From: Dicyema japonicum
Lineage: Eukaryota > Dicyemida > Rhombozoa > Dicyemidae
Length of the DNA stretch: 64,000 nt
Direction: 5' to 3'
Assembly (NCBI GenBank): GCA_011109175.1
Contig: RDEW01000013.1
Coordinates: forward strand, 165,476 to 229,475
The notes under the pieces are model-generated. The model did not search any database and was not told where the DNA came from. It saw nothing but the letters and a program-made list of their open reading frames with translations. Below, piece by piece: positions 34,490 through 46,024 of the stretch. Position numbers and translations under genes: made by a program. Each line of letters starts with the position of its first letter. Position 1 is the stretch's first letter.

Positions 34490-34565
34490 CATATAGCGGC
34501 TACCCTGACTGCGTAGCTATTCCCTCTCAGGGTGACGAGCGAAATTCGCTCAAATAACCAGCAGC
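34490..34565 (-). pseudogene. PHD-RT-RLE element, C-terminal tip
   Basis: The minus strand reads WLFERISLVTLRGNSYAVRV then AAI, stop. The 57.2-kb copy ends WLFERISLAILRGNSHAVRA. This fragment keeps only the last 25 or so codons, in frame, as expected of an extremely 5'-truncated insertion. Confidence 0.8.
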
Positions 34566-34935
34566 GCAATATTATAAAAATTTTATTGAAGTAAAAAATA
34601 ACTATAATTTTGATGGAAATGGATTTTTAATATAAAGATGGCTGGAAGTGATCTATTAAAATGAACTACGGAGTAATTTATCATCCAAATTATGTCAATA
34701 TTTGCTTATTAATTGATAAAGATGACAGGGAAAACTTGCTTCATCAAAAAAGAAGCAGCTAGAATATTCAAAAATTGTATTTCAGTAACAATTTATGCAG
34801 AATTAAGAAGTATCTGCAATCTAGATTTTCTGTTAATAAGTTTTTTTTCTATAAAAATGGAAAATCAACATATTTCTCTATGCATATACGACTAATTGAA
34901 AAATATCCTTCCATTATCAGAAAATTTTTTTATTA
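34566..34935. other. no gene recognised
   Basis: AT-rich left flank of the pogo/Tigger-like element. No coding signal. Confidence 0.4.
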
Positions 34936-35835
34936 CAGTAAACCCTCATTAATCCAAACTTCAATAATCCGAATTTTTTGATGAGTTAGCAAAATTTTAA
35001 AGTTTTCTTACAAACAGGCTTCAATAAACCGAATTTTTTGATGAGTTAGCAAAATTTTATAAAGTTTTCTTACAAACAGGCTTCAATAAACCGAAACTTT
35101 ATAATCCGCAATCCGAAAGACAATTATTAAAAATTTCGGATTAATTTATTTTGTTTTTATCATACAGATTCAGATGAATTTTTTTTCAGATGAATTTAAA
35201 TTTAAAATCTAAGAGTACCAAATTGTTAGAAAAAAAGTTAATATTTGTGAAATAAAAATACATCAAAATGACTCTCAGAGAATTATCCCATATCTGTGAA
35301 ATAAAAATGAACTCTTATTTTGGAATTTCTACACTTTCAGAAATTCTTAAAAACCGTGAAAGTTGGAAAACTGTGAAACTACGATTAACAAGTCAAGAGC
35401 CAAGTGGTAAACGTCATCAGTTTGATAATTCACTTGTTGAATGGATGAAATTAATGGTTTTATATTGTGAAAAGTATTTTGTGAAAAGCTTAGAATCAAT
35501 GATTTTGAAATTAGTAAAGGCTACACAGATTTAAAGGAAAATAAGAGTTCTTAAACCAAGATCCTGCTTTGAATGAGTATCGAAAGAACTGAACTTGCTA
35601 ATGAATAAGAGATAACTCAAACAGAAGTGCTCGACGAGAACGAAATCGTCATTCTTTGTGAAGATTATAATGTCAACGAGTAAATTATTGATGCTAAAGT
35701 GGAGAGATTATTATTATATGTGAAACATAAATATTAACTACAATGAAATTAATATATTTATTTTTTCACAATCTATTTTTTCAAAATCCAAACGACATCC
35801 AAATTTTTTTAGTTCGGATTAATGAGGGTTTACTG
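34936..35835. mobile_element. pogo/Tigger-like DNA transposon, internally deleted
   Basis: Perfect 20-bp terminal inverted repeats: CAGTAAACCCTCATTAATCC at 34,936-34,955 and its complement at 35,816-35,835, flanked by TA on both sides (the Tc1/mariner superfamily target duplication). The interior has a short plus-strand frame at 35,268-35,534 containing YFGISTLSEILKNRESWKTV, like the CENP-B/Tigger N-terminal helix-turn-helix (FGxSxSTVSxILKN). The catalytic DDE domain is missing and the total length is 900 bp, so it is non-autonomous. Near the left end a 60-62 bp block (34,961-35,020 and 35,021-35,082) is tandemly repeated. Confidence 0.88.
34961..35095 (+). repeat. 60/62-bp subterminal tandem repeat in Tigger-like element
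   Basis: Two nearly identical units beginning TCAATAA(T/A)CCGAATTTTT and ending ACAAACAGGCT, with a third partial unit from 35,083. Confidence 0.93.
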
Positions 35836-36875
35836 TAGTGATGAAATTATTATCTAAAGACCGAAATTATTATCCTGAAAACGTTTTTAATTACATTATT
35901 CTATATTTTAATAAATTAAGATTAGTTTATTCATATTAAAAAAAATTTTCTAGATAACTTTTTCATAAAGTCAAAAAAGGTCAATTTTTAGGTCAAAATT
36001 TCGTATTTATAAAGTCAAAAAATCGCCCTAGTTATTACGTAATATGATTTTACGTATAAAGTGCACATATTCGGAAATAGATTGAAAACATTAAAGCTGC
36101 CCAGTTAAAAACCGATTCCTCGTTACTATCCTACACGGATGATTAATCATCTCCGCATGCAACTGTTCGATGTTGTAATGAATGCTATCTGAAGGTAAAT
36201 AGTGTCTAGGGTTGGTTGAATCGTACCACCTTTAGGTATCGGGTACAAAATCGACATCCACTCTTCTCACTTCAGACAGTTTTTGGAAAGGAAAACTTGG
36301 AAGTTTCATGGGATCTGTTCAAAAACCTGTAAAAATTCTCTTTCAGTTCTTGGAGTTACATGTTATTGAATTTCACCTCTATTAGGAAGCAACTCTCAAC
36401 AAAAGGTTTCCAGAAGATAAACTTTAGGCATGACTATGTTGGAGGACCCCTTTAAATTTTAATGACTCTACTACATCACTCTACCGGCAAACCATAACAC
36501 CACCTGTAAAGTATGCCTTTGTTGATTGGAGACTCAACTCCTTTTATAAGTAGGTGATCTCAGCTTCTATTAACTCCCCTTGACAGCAATCCAATCGTAA
36601 ATAATTTTGACCAATTAGCGTCATGTGATTCACTTATAGTGGCGCTCAATGTTAATTCGTCATTGGAAAGAACCATTCGTCTTTCAGTACCTTAGTGGTT
36701 ACTCGATGCGGCTCTGCTATATTAAAACTCCTCAAAATTTTAATTTGTATTATCATAAATTTGTGACCGTAAAAAAATAAGCATTATTTAAAATCTTAAT
36801 TATTTTAAAATTTATTTTCAAATTAAACATAAGGTTACACGTCATACGCATTGTAGGATTATATAGACATAGTCA
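35836..36875. other. no gene recognised
   Basis: AT-rich at both ends; 36,080-36,720 is less AT-rich and may be a very decayed RT-derived piece, but I cannot defend a family. Promoter of the signal peptide peptidase gene at the right edge. Confidence 0.35.
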
Positions 36876-37863
36876 ATGAATTCCACCTTAATCGACCAAG
36901 TTGTGTCAAATGGCTACTTTTTTGTATCCTCACTACTCTCAATATACGTTGGATCCAAGAATTCAGTGAAAACTTCCTCCGATGATTATCAAATAGTAAC
37001 CAAATGCCTCAATTTAGATAGATGCGAAATCAGCCTTTAGATTTCCTTTCTACGCCTCATTTTTCCTTTTTTCACTATACCTACTACTCAAGGTAAATGT
37101 CCGCTATTACTCGTTAGTACATCCCCAAATACATTATGAACTACCTAATGTCCGGGATGTCTCTTTCAATGTACGTCATGGCCTTCAACCATATGCTGAG
37201 TAGACTCCTTAAGCGACAGTCACACATTTTCTACCTGATTGTTCTACCTTTCTCATTGTTATTCCAACATTACCAAGTTTAATGGATTTTTACTCCTCAG
37301 AACTGGATTGTGAATAATGTTGTCGCCATTACTTTGGCAGTCTCTGCTATCGAACTGATTAACTTTGACAGCACGTGGAACGCCTACATCCTCCTCTCCG
37401 GACTGTTTATATACGATATTTTTTGGGTTTTTGGAACTAATGTGATGAAGACCGTGGCTACTTCCATCAATGCCCCTATTAAACGTATTTGTTGTGGTTT
37501 ACGGTAGTCGTGATCCCCAAGAATCTCATAAGCTGTTCGGTTAATGAGGCATATTCTTTCTCCATGATTGGATTGGGTGATATTGCGCTTCCTGGAGCTT
37601 TTATGGCTTACTTAAAGCGTTTCGATGTTTCACATAAAATGAACGAGTTTTTCCCTAATGGATTATGTGCCTATGGAGTTGGTTTGGCCATAACAATGTC
37701 GGTTTGTGCTTACACAAAGTCAGCACAGCCGGCTTTGTTGTATTTGGTCCCTGCCTGTATCATTTCCTCCAGTTTGACGGCTTATTATGAAGGTTGCTTG
37801 GAATATTTTATCTGGTATGAGTTTATCCCTTATTTTAGGTACAACGTTGACGAACCCACATGA
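36876..37863 (+). CDS. HM13: signal peptide peptidase (presenilin-type intramembrane aspartyl protease)
   Basis: Multi-pass ER membrane protease that cleaves signal-peptide remnants. Five exons, 36,876-36,995; 37,018-37,092; 37,118-37,276; 37,301-37,484; 37,508-37,863, with introns of 22, 25, 24 and 23 nt, give 297 residues in one frame. Catalytic motifs: YDIFWVFGTNVM (Asp157), MIGLGDIALPG (Asp204, the GxGD motif) and QPALLYLVP (PAL, residues 254-256). The N-terminal helix region reads FFVSSLLSIYVGSKNSV and FPFYASFFLFSLYLLL. Length is shorter than the usual 340-380 because the luminal N-terminus and the cytosolic tail are reduced; the tail ends FRYNVDEPT with no KKXX retrieval signal. Both catalytic aspartates are present, so it is probably active. 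Confidence 0.93.
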
Positions 37864-38764
37864 ATTGTTAATTTAAATATGGTTTTTTGTTATTTTGAAT
37901 TATTTAATATATTTTGTTAATTATAATTTAGTAATGTTCGTAGTAATATCTAAAGTTTATATTTACAGCAATATATAGACAGAATCGATGATTAGTTTGT
38001 CGCTGTGCCTTTTTGTCTTCTAGATGAGCCATCCCTCTTCCTGGTCCGTCTTCGATAGCTGAGCCACTCAGATGTAACTGGTAAAGCTCTGAAAGAGTCT
38101 GTTTTTGCTGGTTACTTTTTTGTTGTCATCAGTTTGTTTGATTTAAGGGAAATTATTAAAAAGCACTCCCGATTAAACATAAAATTAGTTAAGTTTCCCT
38201 TGTGTCGTATTCCGAACCATCCTCTCCGTTAGCTTTGACCATGATTGTTTGTTGCGCACTAGTTCTTTAGGTAGTCCAGGTCGTCCGCCATTTCCATTAC
38301 AATATTAGATGCTGTCCACACCCTTGTAGCATAGTGAATCAGGTCCTGATGGACTGCAAATCCGAGACCATAATCTCGGCAGGCCGACGGGAGGATAAAA
38401 AGGTGGAATTTACAAACAGTTTTATACATTGTACGGTCGTTTTTGTCTCTTGTAGACAGCAGACGTCATATTTAGTTAGATCGCATACCAGTTGGTGTTT
38501 CTTGTAAGGTTGACTAAGTCATCTGCAATTGAAAGATCTTAGAGTGAACGGAGAAGTCGGTAAGGAATACGAATAAGCATAGTGCAATAGAGGTGTCGTC
38601 ACCACCTCAACCAATATTTTTGAAGGGAATGGAGAGTAATAAATATAATTAATTGCTCTTGAAAGAACATTAGACGTCGTCAATATCCTCATTAAATGTT
38701 TTACATAAAAGGTCATCTTCAGAAAGGAAGTCTTATAGGATGTGGAAATTGGATTAATTTTTAC
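37864..38764. other. no gene recognised; possible APE-LINE scrap
   Basis: Around 38,210-38,350 the minus strand reads MADDLDYLKN and RRGWFGI, distantly like the DDLDxLxxxAxxRxxW tail of the APE LINEs. Otherwise nothing recognisable. Confidence 0.3.
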
Positions 38765-39262
38765 ACATTATAGTTTAGAACTGGTCACTGGCTTTCGGAG
38801 AAACCCCTCTTGATACACACCTATTGAGGAACTGGACTAATACTCATTTGTCCCTTATGGAAACGGAATACTTACATCGTGTGGCTTGCATTCTGGCAGC
38901 CTCTTCCCCTTACAACGGTGCTTAGCTGAACGCTTTCCCATCATCGTCACTAGGTTCCCTTTTTGATCAGACGCCCTCCGGAGTGGGATTTCTATCCATC
39001 TCGGAATCGACCTGTTCCAGCCTCATTCATGCCGTTGTGGATCTGTTGTTACAGACTCTCTACAAGATTCCATTTTCAGTCCATTGTTGTCGAGACAAGT
39101 GGAGTCTTCGGACCCAAGATGGTCTCTTTTCTAAGATCGCTTGGGTCTATGATCTTTAAAGTCAGCAACGAGTGTCGGGAAAAATGGTTGTTCCAGAGGA
39201 TTTCTCTGGCAGTTGTCAGGGGAACACCCATTCCATTATTTCAACTGGATGCTAGGTAGAGC
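38765..39262 (+). pseudogene. PHD-RT-RLE element, endonuclease/C-terminal fragment
   Basis: Plus strand, shifting frames: LHRVACILAASSPYNGA (matching QHRRACLLSGASPESGA of the 57.2-kb copy), SGISIHLGIDLFQPHSCRCG (the CxC of the CCHC knuckle), then SIVVETSGVFGPKMVSFLR, EKWLFQRISLAVVRGT. The part between the knuckle and the VET block, which carries the endonuclease catalytic residues, is deleted. Confidence 0.75.
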
Positions 39263-39404
39263 TGCTGCTCTCACTATCTTTTGTTGACGTCCAATCAAAA
39301 ATGTGATGGTATAGCTTAAAATACTGGTTTGTCATACTAAAATTATAATTTATTAACTTTATGTATAATTATTTCAACTTCCAAAGTCTCATTTCACACT
39401 GAAT

Positions 39405-39557
39405 GTATCTATGAATCCTTGTTCCACATACGGTTGACCTAATCCGTCGGATCGGCTCAATGCTCCAAAGGGTCACCAATGAGACTGGGTGACTTCGAGA
39501 GCGTATCTCGATAGCTATTGTCAGAGGAAACAGCATGACCATTCAAGCTCCTTAAGT
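39405..39557 (+). pseudogene. PHD-RT-RLE element, C-terminal tip
   Basis: The last codons read ERISIAIVRGNSMTIQAP, stop, matching the ISLAILRGNSHAVRA ending of the long copies. Upstream frame is broken. Confidence 0.65.
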
Positions 39558-40259
39558 TAAAATAAAAATTAATTTTATTAAAAATAAATCAACTGCTTCA
39601 ATTATTAAATTATATAAATAATCGTTCACCCCCACCAGAATATCATGACGTTTCCTAAAACCGATTTGCACGAAAACGCCTGCTTAATGAGGATCGATGC
39701 TACGCTTAAAAATAAAGTTAATGTAAACGCAAAAGTTAAACATCCTCGGGTTGATACAAAGTGCCAGAAATTAATGTAAATTTTTTTAATTAATTTTTTT
39801 TTACAAAATTTTTTAACAATTAAACAAATGTCAGTTGAGGAAGCCTGCTGCGTGGATTGCGAACGAGTTCCCTCGGAGTATGGCTATTCCAATCTTTTGT
39901 CTTAAAAATTTTTTAATTAAAATTAAATGTGAATTCAAAGGATTTGTGATTAGTAGCTTAGTCTATCAGATAATACACCACTACCAAACTATTAATGAAA
40001 GGTTAGAGACCATATAAGATAGATCCCCCATGTTGATTAGATATAAAAGTATGTTCTCAAGAAGTTCCTTCATAGAAAAAAATTACCAATCATACACTAA
40101 ACATCCCCTGTTCTCTTTTCACTAATCAAATTCTCAAACTGAATCGTAAGCTATGTAACAAACGAATTCCTTTTAAATCCTTTACTAATTTTTCGAAAAA
40201 TTTGCGGTTTTTAACAGTAAAACAATTAAGTGTATCCAGTTTTCACTGTTACAAGTCCT
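39558..40259. other. no gene recognised
   Basis: AT-rich; no coding or repeat signal recognised. Confidence 0.4.
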
Positions 40260-40490
40260 TCAACGACACACAAATCCTACAGAACCAGCATAAATAGTCA
40301 AAGACCTCCATTTCCTTGCAGTTTTGGAAACCCCTCTAGTGGAGAAAATCAAATCATTATTTTTCGTGCCAGTCTTTCACTGGGTACATGACGCCACTTT
40401 AGCAGGAAAAGGAAGAGGAGGAACAAAAAAACAAACAAAAGTCTTCAACCAATTAGCCACATAGCACACGGTGTAAAAATAAAACGTGAG
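40260..40490 (-). repeat. dispersed repeat family B copy
   Basis: The minus strand starts ATGTGGCTAATTGGTTGAAGA and contains GTGGCGTCATGTACCCAGTG, GGCACG, GGAAATGGAGGTC and TTTATGCTGGTTCTGTAGG, following the copy at 12,661 almost end to end. Confidence 0.65.
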
Positions 40491-41744
40491 GCATAATAAA
40501 GCTGTGAGGCCTCTCTACCTACTTTATGCGATAAGTATGAAATATATTTCAGATAGTTATTATAAAATGCAGTCTGTCGTTGAAAATCCACGAAACAGTG
40601 GAAGCAGAACAGAAATGGTGGTATAATATTTTCACAAATGTATTCGGGATAATCAGCAAAGTATATGAATTGCATCGTTGATAAATTCCACAGAAAGATA
40701 CGGTTAGTTCAACCATTGAATATCGTGAAATACTATCCAAATCTCAATATTTTTATTGGAGTGAGATTCATCTAGTCCACATTATTTTTTTTATAATTGG
40801 TCCTTTAAATTCAAAAAATCTCCTCCAACGCTGATTTACTCCTATCCGATTTACTTAAAGCTATCATTTCCTACATTATCATGGACGAATACTAAGAAAA
40901 TTGAGGACGTTCAAAAGAAGGCTTTCAGAATGACGGAAGCGGTGGTCTTGTGGGAGACACAGAACCGGACCGACTACTCTGGAGGCCCTCATTAAACAAA
41001 ACTCCGGCATGCGGGAAGGTGGCCCTGCAAATACAGTCAGTTGTACGAGCTTGTGTGGGTACGAGGGAGGAGCACCGGGAAAGAATGAGGATTTTGGCGA
41101 AGCGCATCGGGATCACGTGATAGTTATTTTTGGTTTTACCGTGGTCTTGGGTGTTAAATAAATAAAATAAAAATTTCCGATTTCATTTCAGGCACATTTA
41201 TTTCGATAATTTTCCAAAAATATGGTTTCCAACATCTTGCCACCTTCAGTTATATATTTTCGATCTCTTTAATTGTTTAACATTCTATAGATACCTTCCT
41301 TGGTCTCCCTGATTTTGTTGGATATGGTTCTCCGATTGATACCACGCAGCGTCTCAATTTTTTATGTAGCCAAGCCCTCTACAAATTAATTACACAGTAT
41401 CGATCGGAATTAAATATGATGCAAACTCTCACACCGGCTTTATTCTACACGCAGTCCTCAGAGTCATGTGGTCCAACACACTTGAGACGTCTCTGTTTGC
41501 TTTGGAAGAAGCGAACCGAATGTCGGAAGCGTTGACATTATTAATATCTGATTTTTGGCTTCCGAGCGCATACACAACGTATCTTTTTAAAACTAATCGT
41601 AAGCTAAGACACACAAGCGATGTTGTTCTGCTTCAAAAATAATGGGTCACTCTGGCAACTCGGAGTCTTCTACAGTTTACTGTATTAAAGCGGACACTAG
41701 ACACCATTTGAGGAAATCCTTTCCGAGTCGAGGCGATTGGGGTC
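40491..41744. other. no gene recognised
   Basis: A GC-richer patch at 40,920-41,120 has open frames on both strands without a recognisable domain. It could be part of an unlisted repeat. The remainder is AT-rich. Confidence 0.35.
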
Positions 41745-41805
41745 GTTCATGCTAGAAACCAGTTTTTTTCACTAGAAGGGACCTGAGGTAAAAAAATAAA
41801 AATCC
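41745..41805 (+). repeat. dispersed repeat family A, 3' end only
   Basis: GAAACCAGTTTTTTTCACTA, GAAGGGACCTGAGG and an A-rich tail (TAAAAAAATAAAAA). It matches the last 45 nt of the copy at 13,080. Confidence 0.5.
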
Positions 41806-42029
41806 TATAAAATTCCATGAATGTGTGAGAGGTCTCTCTGATCACTTCTATTTCGAACCTCTGCCTAATTTAAAGTCTTCGAAGCGATCCTTCATCCGAT
41901 ATTGGTGGGAAAGGAGTACGTTATCTCTCTTATTATTAAATTATTCCAAAAACCATTACAAAAACCAAACCAAGTGTAAGACCAAATTAACTAATTCTTG
42001 ATCCTGACGCGCACATTAATCAAGAGGAC

Positions 42030-42235
42030 ATTGTCATGGGAGCTGAGGTCGATTCCAGAAATTGTCACTAGGAAACGAAGTTGTCTCCCGGTGAAATGAA
42101 TAGATGGATCCTGTGAATGCTGGCCAGGCATTTTGGCATCTCCTAAGTAAGATGGTTTTAATAACACCATCAGAAGAAAGGAAGAGAAATCTTCAATAAG
42201 GTAGCCACATGACATCACAACCAATTTCATTAAAA
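42030..42235 (-). repeat. dispersed repeat family B copy
   Basis: The minus strand starts GTCATGTGGCTACCTTATTG and contains GGAGATGCCAAAATGCCTGG and ATCCATCTATTCATTTCACC. It belongs to the same sub-type as 15,430 and 7,590. Confidence 0.65.
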
Positions 42236-42299
42236 AAAGTTGGTTTTCCAACTCTGCGCATTATCAATTGTCGAAGCGAAAAATAAGGTCCCTAGACGG

Positions 42300-42440
42300 A
42301 AAAGAAATCTTCAATCAAGTTAAACAGAATCGAATCGTCAAGAGGAAAAATGATAGAAGAGATTGAGCGATTCCTTGTAAATCGTCAGAGAAAATGCGTT
42401 CTCAATAATGAGAGCAGCCAGTAATTGCTAATTTTTATAT
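42300..42440 (+). pseudogene. PHD-RT-RLE element, C-terminal tip
   Basis: The plus strand ends IVRENAFSIMRAASNC, stop, close to IVRGNEFSIMRAANSC at 51.85 kb. It lies 55 bp from the 3' end of the long minus-strand copy, in opposite orientation. Confidence 0.65.
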
Positions 42441-42494
42441 TTAATTGGCTTAAGAAAAATAATCAGTTAATTTATCCCAGTAAATCATATTTAA

Positions 42495-45480
42495 AACTGC
42501 CATCCATCCAAAGTGGACCCCGCCGACATTATCGACGTTGCGTTGCCTCTCACGACTGCAACAGAATCAACTGGAGTAGCCACCGGGTCTCACGTGCGTC
42601 GTGGCTTTTTAGTGTAGCTAAGCGTCCAAGTTTCTTTAGGAAGCGAAGCGATTTTCCACTTATTCCTCCAGTTGTCTCGACCACTATCGGATAAAACGCG
42701 AATCGGTCGCGTAGCGCTTCGTATTCTTCTCCTTTGCCATCATCGTTTTTTCCGCGGAATACAGTGTGTCTACCGCGCTCCCGACAATGTTGGACGGGCA
42801 AAGCGTGTCGACACAAGTAGCGTCCCAGACCAAAGGTTTCCCCTCTTCGAATGGGAAAATTGTGATCCCGTCGGGACGTTTTCCGTCTCCTCTGTCCAGA
42901 CCAACAGGTTCTAGTATGGCTGGGTATCCCGCAGACTCCAGGGCTCGCTTGACAATTCCGTTGATCGCCTTGTGTCTTGGGAATCGTCCTGCACTCCTTC
43001 GACAAGAGAGGGCATGGAGTCCATAACAATCGACGGTTGCGCCACATCGGCATTTGTGGGTCCGGCAAATCTCCAGTCCAAGTCTGGTGGAGATGCCGAT
43101 GCGGACAGTATCGTCGTCAAGATGGGTCCCGACACTGCCAACTGGGAGTGCATTGATCCATGCGCCACTCGATTCGCATCTTCCAGTGACTAGACATGCA
43201 CGTCTGTGTTGGTTTGATTGGTTCAGAAGCCTCTCATATTTATCCTCGCAGATGGTCCTGTAACGATCTTTCTGCTCAGGCATCATCCCCTTCAAATGCT
43301 CCATCTCTGTGATTTCAGATGATTCTGTTTGGAGTTGGAGAATCATCCTGACCAGCAGTCGGCTGGAGCCCAAAGAGGATAGATAAGCAGGGCAAGCCAG
43401 ATCTTTCGTTGAAGGGATTCCCAGTCCGCCCAGGCTAACGGGTAGGGTCGCTTGGTCCCACCCTTGGTCGTCAAATTTCACATTTGTGATACGTTCAATA
43501 GTACTCCGGAAGAGGGAATCGATAGCATCGAGCTGTTGCATTTTCAAGTAGCAGGGTGCCCCCCGAAGAACGTAGTTCAGTTTCTGTGCTGATAAGGCGT
43601 TTCTCAGAGGAATAGGGAGGTGTGTGCGTCCAGCATCTCCAGACGTCTGAATGTTGTTTTTAGTTGATGTTCTTTTGTTCTTAGAGTGTTACTGATTCCA
43701 GCATCAGTAAGAGGGCATCCAAGTATTTCCAGTTGTTCTGATTTGGTTTCTGTGGCTTTCGGAATGATCTCTCTGAACATACCAAGGATCAGATCCCATT
43801 CAGACTGTGGAAATCCAAAATTGGTTACTTCACACTTATTGGTGTTTAGAGTTAGGCATAGGGATTCCAATTGTACTATCAGACTTTTCAAACAATCTAG
43901 TACATCCTTCGGATGGCCGCCCATGGTGCAATCATCCAAATACCATACTCTCAGAGGAGTGGAGCAGTATCCTGTGATACGGGCAATTCCCAGGCTGAAC
44001 AAGGCGGGCCCCAGTGGGTCTCCTTGTTGGACTCCAGAAGACGATGGAATGTAATATTGGCCATGTACCAGACTGGATGGTTTTCCGTACGAGCTATGAA
44101 TATAGCTGTACACTGATGGGTAGTATGTGAAGCAATCCTCCAGAATTGTATCACGTCGTATCGAGTTGAAGGCATTTTTAATGTCAATTTTGACGATTAC
44201 GTGAGGAATGTTCACGTTCTTTTCGGTGAATGTTCGGACAGCATGAACTGCCGCTTCACAACCCCCCGGTGTGCCGACCCCTATTTGGGTTGGTTGCAGC
44301 TGTGTTATCAGCGTAGGTAGGATTGCTCTGCATACAAGCTTTGATGCCAACCGACGGAAGACCATTCCGACTGCAATAGGGCGTATTCCACCTCCCTTCT
44401 TGTCGAATGCGATTAACTTTGCGGAAACATTACGTGTCGAATTGTTTCTGGTAGTGTCCCTGATAGCATCCTGTTCATTAGTTTGGTGATAGCCAACACG
44501 AGCCGGACCCCAGAGTTGCCCGTGTTATGAGCAATGAGATCTTTGATGTGACCCGGACGGAGCCCATCTAGTCCTCCACTGCTACTCGGGACGAAAGAGA
44601 GGATCCATCTTTTACGTCCTCTTCAGAGACAAGCAGATTGGGTAATTGTCCTGGGCAAGGGGGAACCCGGTGGTCGTTGGGAAGACTTGGGTGTCGCTCA
44701 ACAAGTGATGCGTAGGACTGTTCGGACGGCTCAATTATACATTGTTGATCTGCAAGGATCCTCACCGCAGCACGGATACCACCTTCCGAAAGTTTTCGAC
44801 GGATCGCGCTTCTTAATCTCTGAGTGTCCGAGATAGTCGATGTTGGCTTCTCATGGTTTTGAAATTTGTAGGTGAGCTTTTCTGAGTTGCCAATAGGTTT
44901 TTTGAGAAGAATGTGTGGACATTTCCTTTACTAATGACGTAAGTGATTTCTCTCTTTCCCCTCCTATGGGGTATGCATAGTGTGAATGGAGCAAAGCAAA
45001 ATAATCGTACCCAATCATCAGAGTCGTCCGAAGAAACTGCCCTTTCAATACACTCACATAGGCAGTCCGCGACAGATATACGGGCAGCTTTGGGGATCCT
45101 AATCAGGAGTCTTCGTGTGTGTGTCAGGTTGGAGATCAATTCAAGTATTTCCTGATGGTCTAGTGGAACATGTTCAGAAGGGTAGCGTAGGGAAGAGTTT
45201 GTCGTATTATCTGGTAGGGACAAGATCGACAGTGCCAATCGGAAATGGCAGCCAGGGCTCTTTTAGTCATTCCGGCACAGGACATGTGGAAGCCATACGA
45301 ACATGCTGTGCAATGGATCATCCGCTTTCTTTTGTTCATTATGTTGCACTTTGTGCAGATCTCATATTCTTTTACAGTTTTCTGCATGTTCTTTTCTGAT
45401 TTTACTTTCTTATTCTCTTCTTATCCTCTTCTTTTAGCAACACAACGAGAACAGACGACACAACGTGCAGAATTGGCTTA
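42495..45480 (-). mobile_element. PHD-RT-RLE non-LTR retroelement, full-length but frameshifted
   Basis: Read on the minus strand. N-terminal PHD finger (45,357-45,216): CTKCN, then MIHCTACSYGFHMSCAGM and WHCRSCP (C4HC3 spacing). Then a helical segment with LIRIPKAAR and DWVRLFCFAPF, shared with the 57.2-kb copy. RT (about 44,400-43,800): VIVKIDIKNAFNSIRRD, SSSGVQQGDPLGPALFSLGI, VWYLDDCTMGG (catalytic YLDD). Thumb: LPVSLGGLGIPSTKDLA. C-terminal knuckle and restriction-like endonuclease (43,100-42,750): THKCRCGATVDCYGLHALSC (CCHC), RSAGRFPRHKAIN, DRGDGKRPDGITIFPF (PD), LVWDATCVDT (D). End: VVETTGGISGKSLRFLKKLG and AVVRGNATSIMSAG. At least three frameshifts and stops (near 44,810, 44,400, 42,690) make it inactive. 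No 3' poly(A) is obvious. Confidence 0.88.
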
Positions 45481-45737
45481 ATAAATTTTAAAGAAAAGGT
45501 AAAGTGCTTTAATGTAACCGTAAAGACATACATTAACCATATTGATGAAATATATCAAAATATGATATTTGTTTTACCATAGTGAGAAAAAACCTATACT
45601 AGAGAATAATATCTCCCAATGCAAAGATTTCTGCAAAATATATTTGTTTGTCAAAAACATGGAATCGTTATGCAATCATTGTATATTAATTTATTTTGAA
45701 AACTCAAGACCACAAAGAGAGTATTAACTCACTAAAT

Positions 45738-45960
45738 TAAGTGATTCCAGCCTCCAACATATCTCGAATTCTCTTCGAATGCTCCGCCAGTGAACCAACT
45801 GGATTCCTGAAGTGTCTTCTTTTATGTCTGAGGAGGAATTCTATCGGAGTGCACGATCTGAATTTCTCCGCATGTCTGAATGGGTTTCCCAGCTCTTTGC
45901 ACATACGTAGGAAGCCCTTCTCATTTATCAGCGTCGCTGCCTCTGATAGAGACTGGGGAT
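45738..45960 (-). other. open C-terminal exon-like frame, family unknown
   Basis: The minus strand is open for about 74 codons: SLSEAATLINEKGFLRMCKE, LGNPFRHAEKFRSCTPIEFL, then NPVGSLAEHSKRIRDMLEAG and a stop. The end resembles the frame at 13,741 (HVMRVQELLKAG). Composition looks protein-like, but I cannot name the family or find an upstream exon. Confidence 0.35.
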
Positions 45961-46024
45961 AAAAAAATTAGTGTGGCGTCACCACCACCTGTTGTTGTGG
46001 TGGCGCTCAATACAAGTTTTGCAT

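Noticed and set aside
37310-37863. Two adjacent genes in the signal peptide peptidase region
   Set aside because: A 23-nt intron joins the YD-containing and GxGD-containing parts; both catalytic motifs are needed in one protein.
43686-44054. Plus-strand 122-codon frame in the retroelement
   Set aside because: It is antisense to the reverse transcriptase coding sequence (YLDD region).
42495-45480. Domesticated host gene rather than a mobile element
   Set aside because: Multiple frameshifts, many truncated relatives nearby, and complete RT-endonuclease architecture argue for a decayed transposable element.
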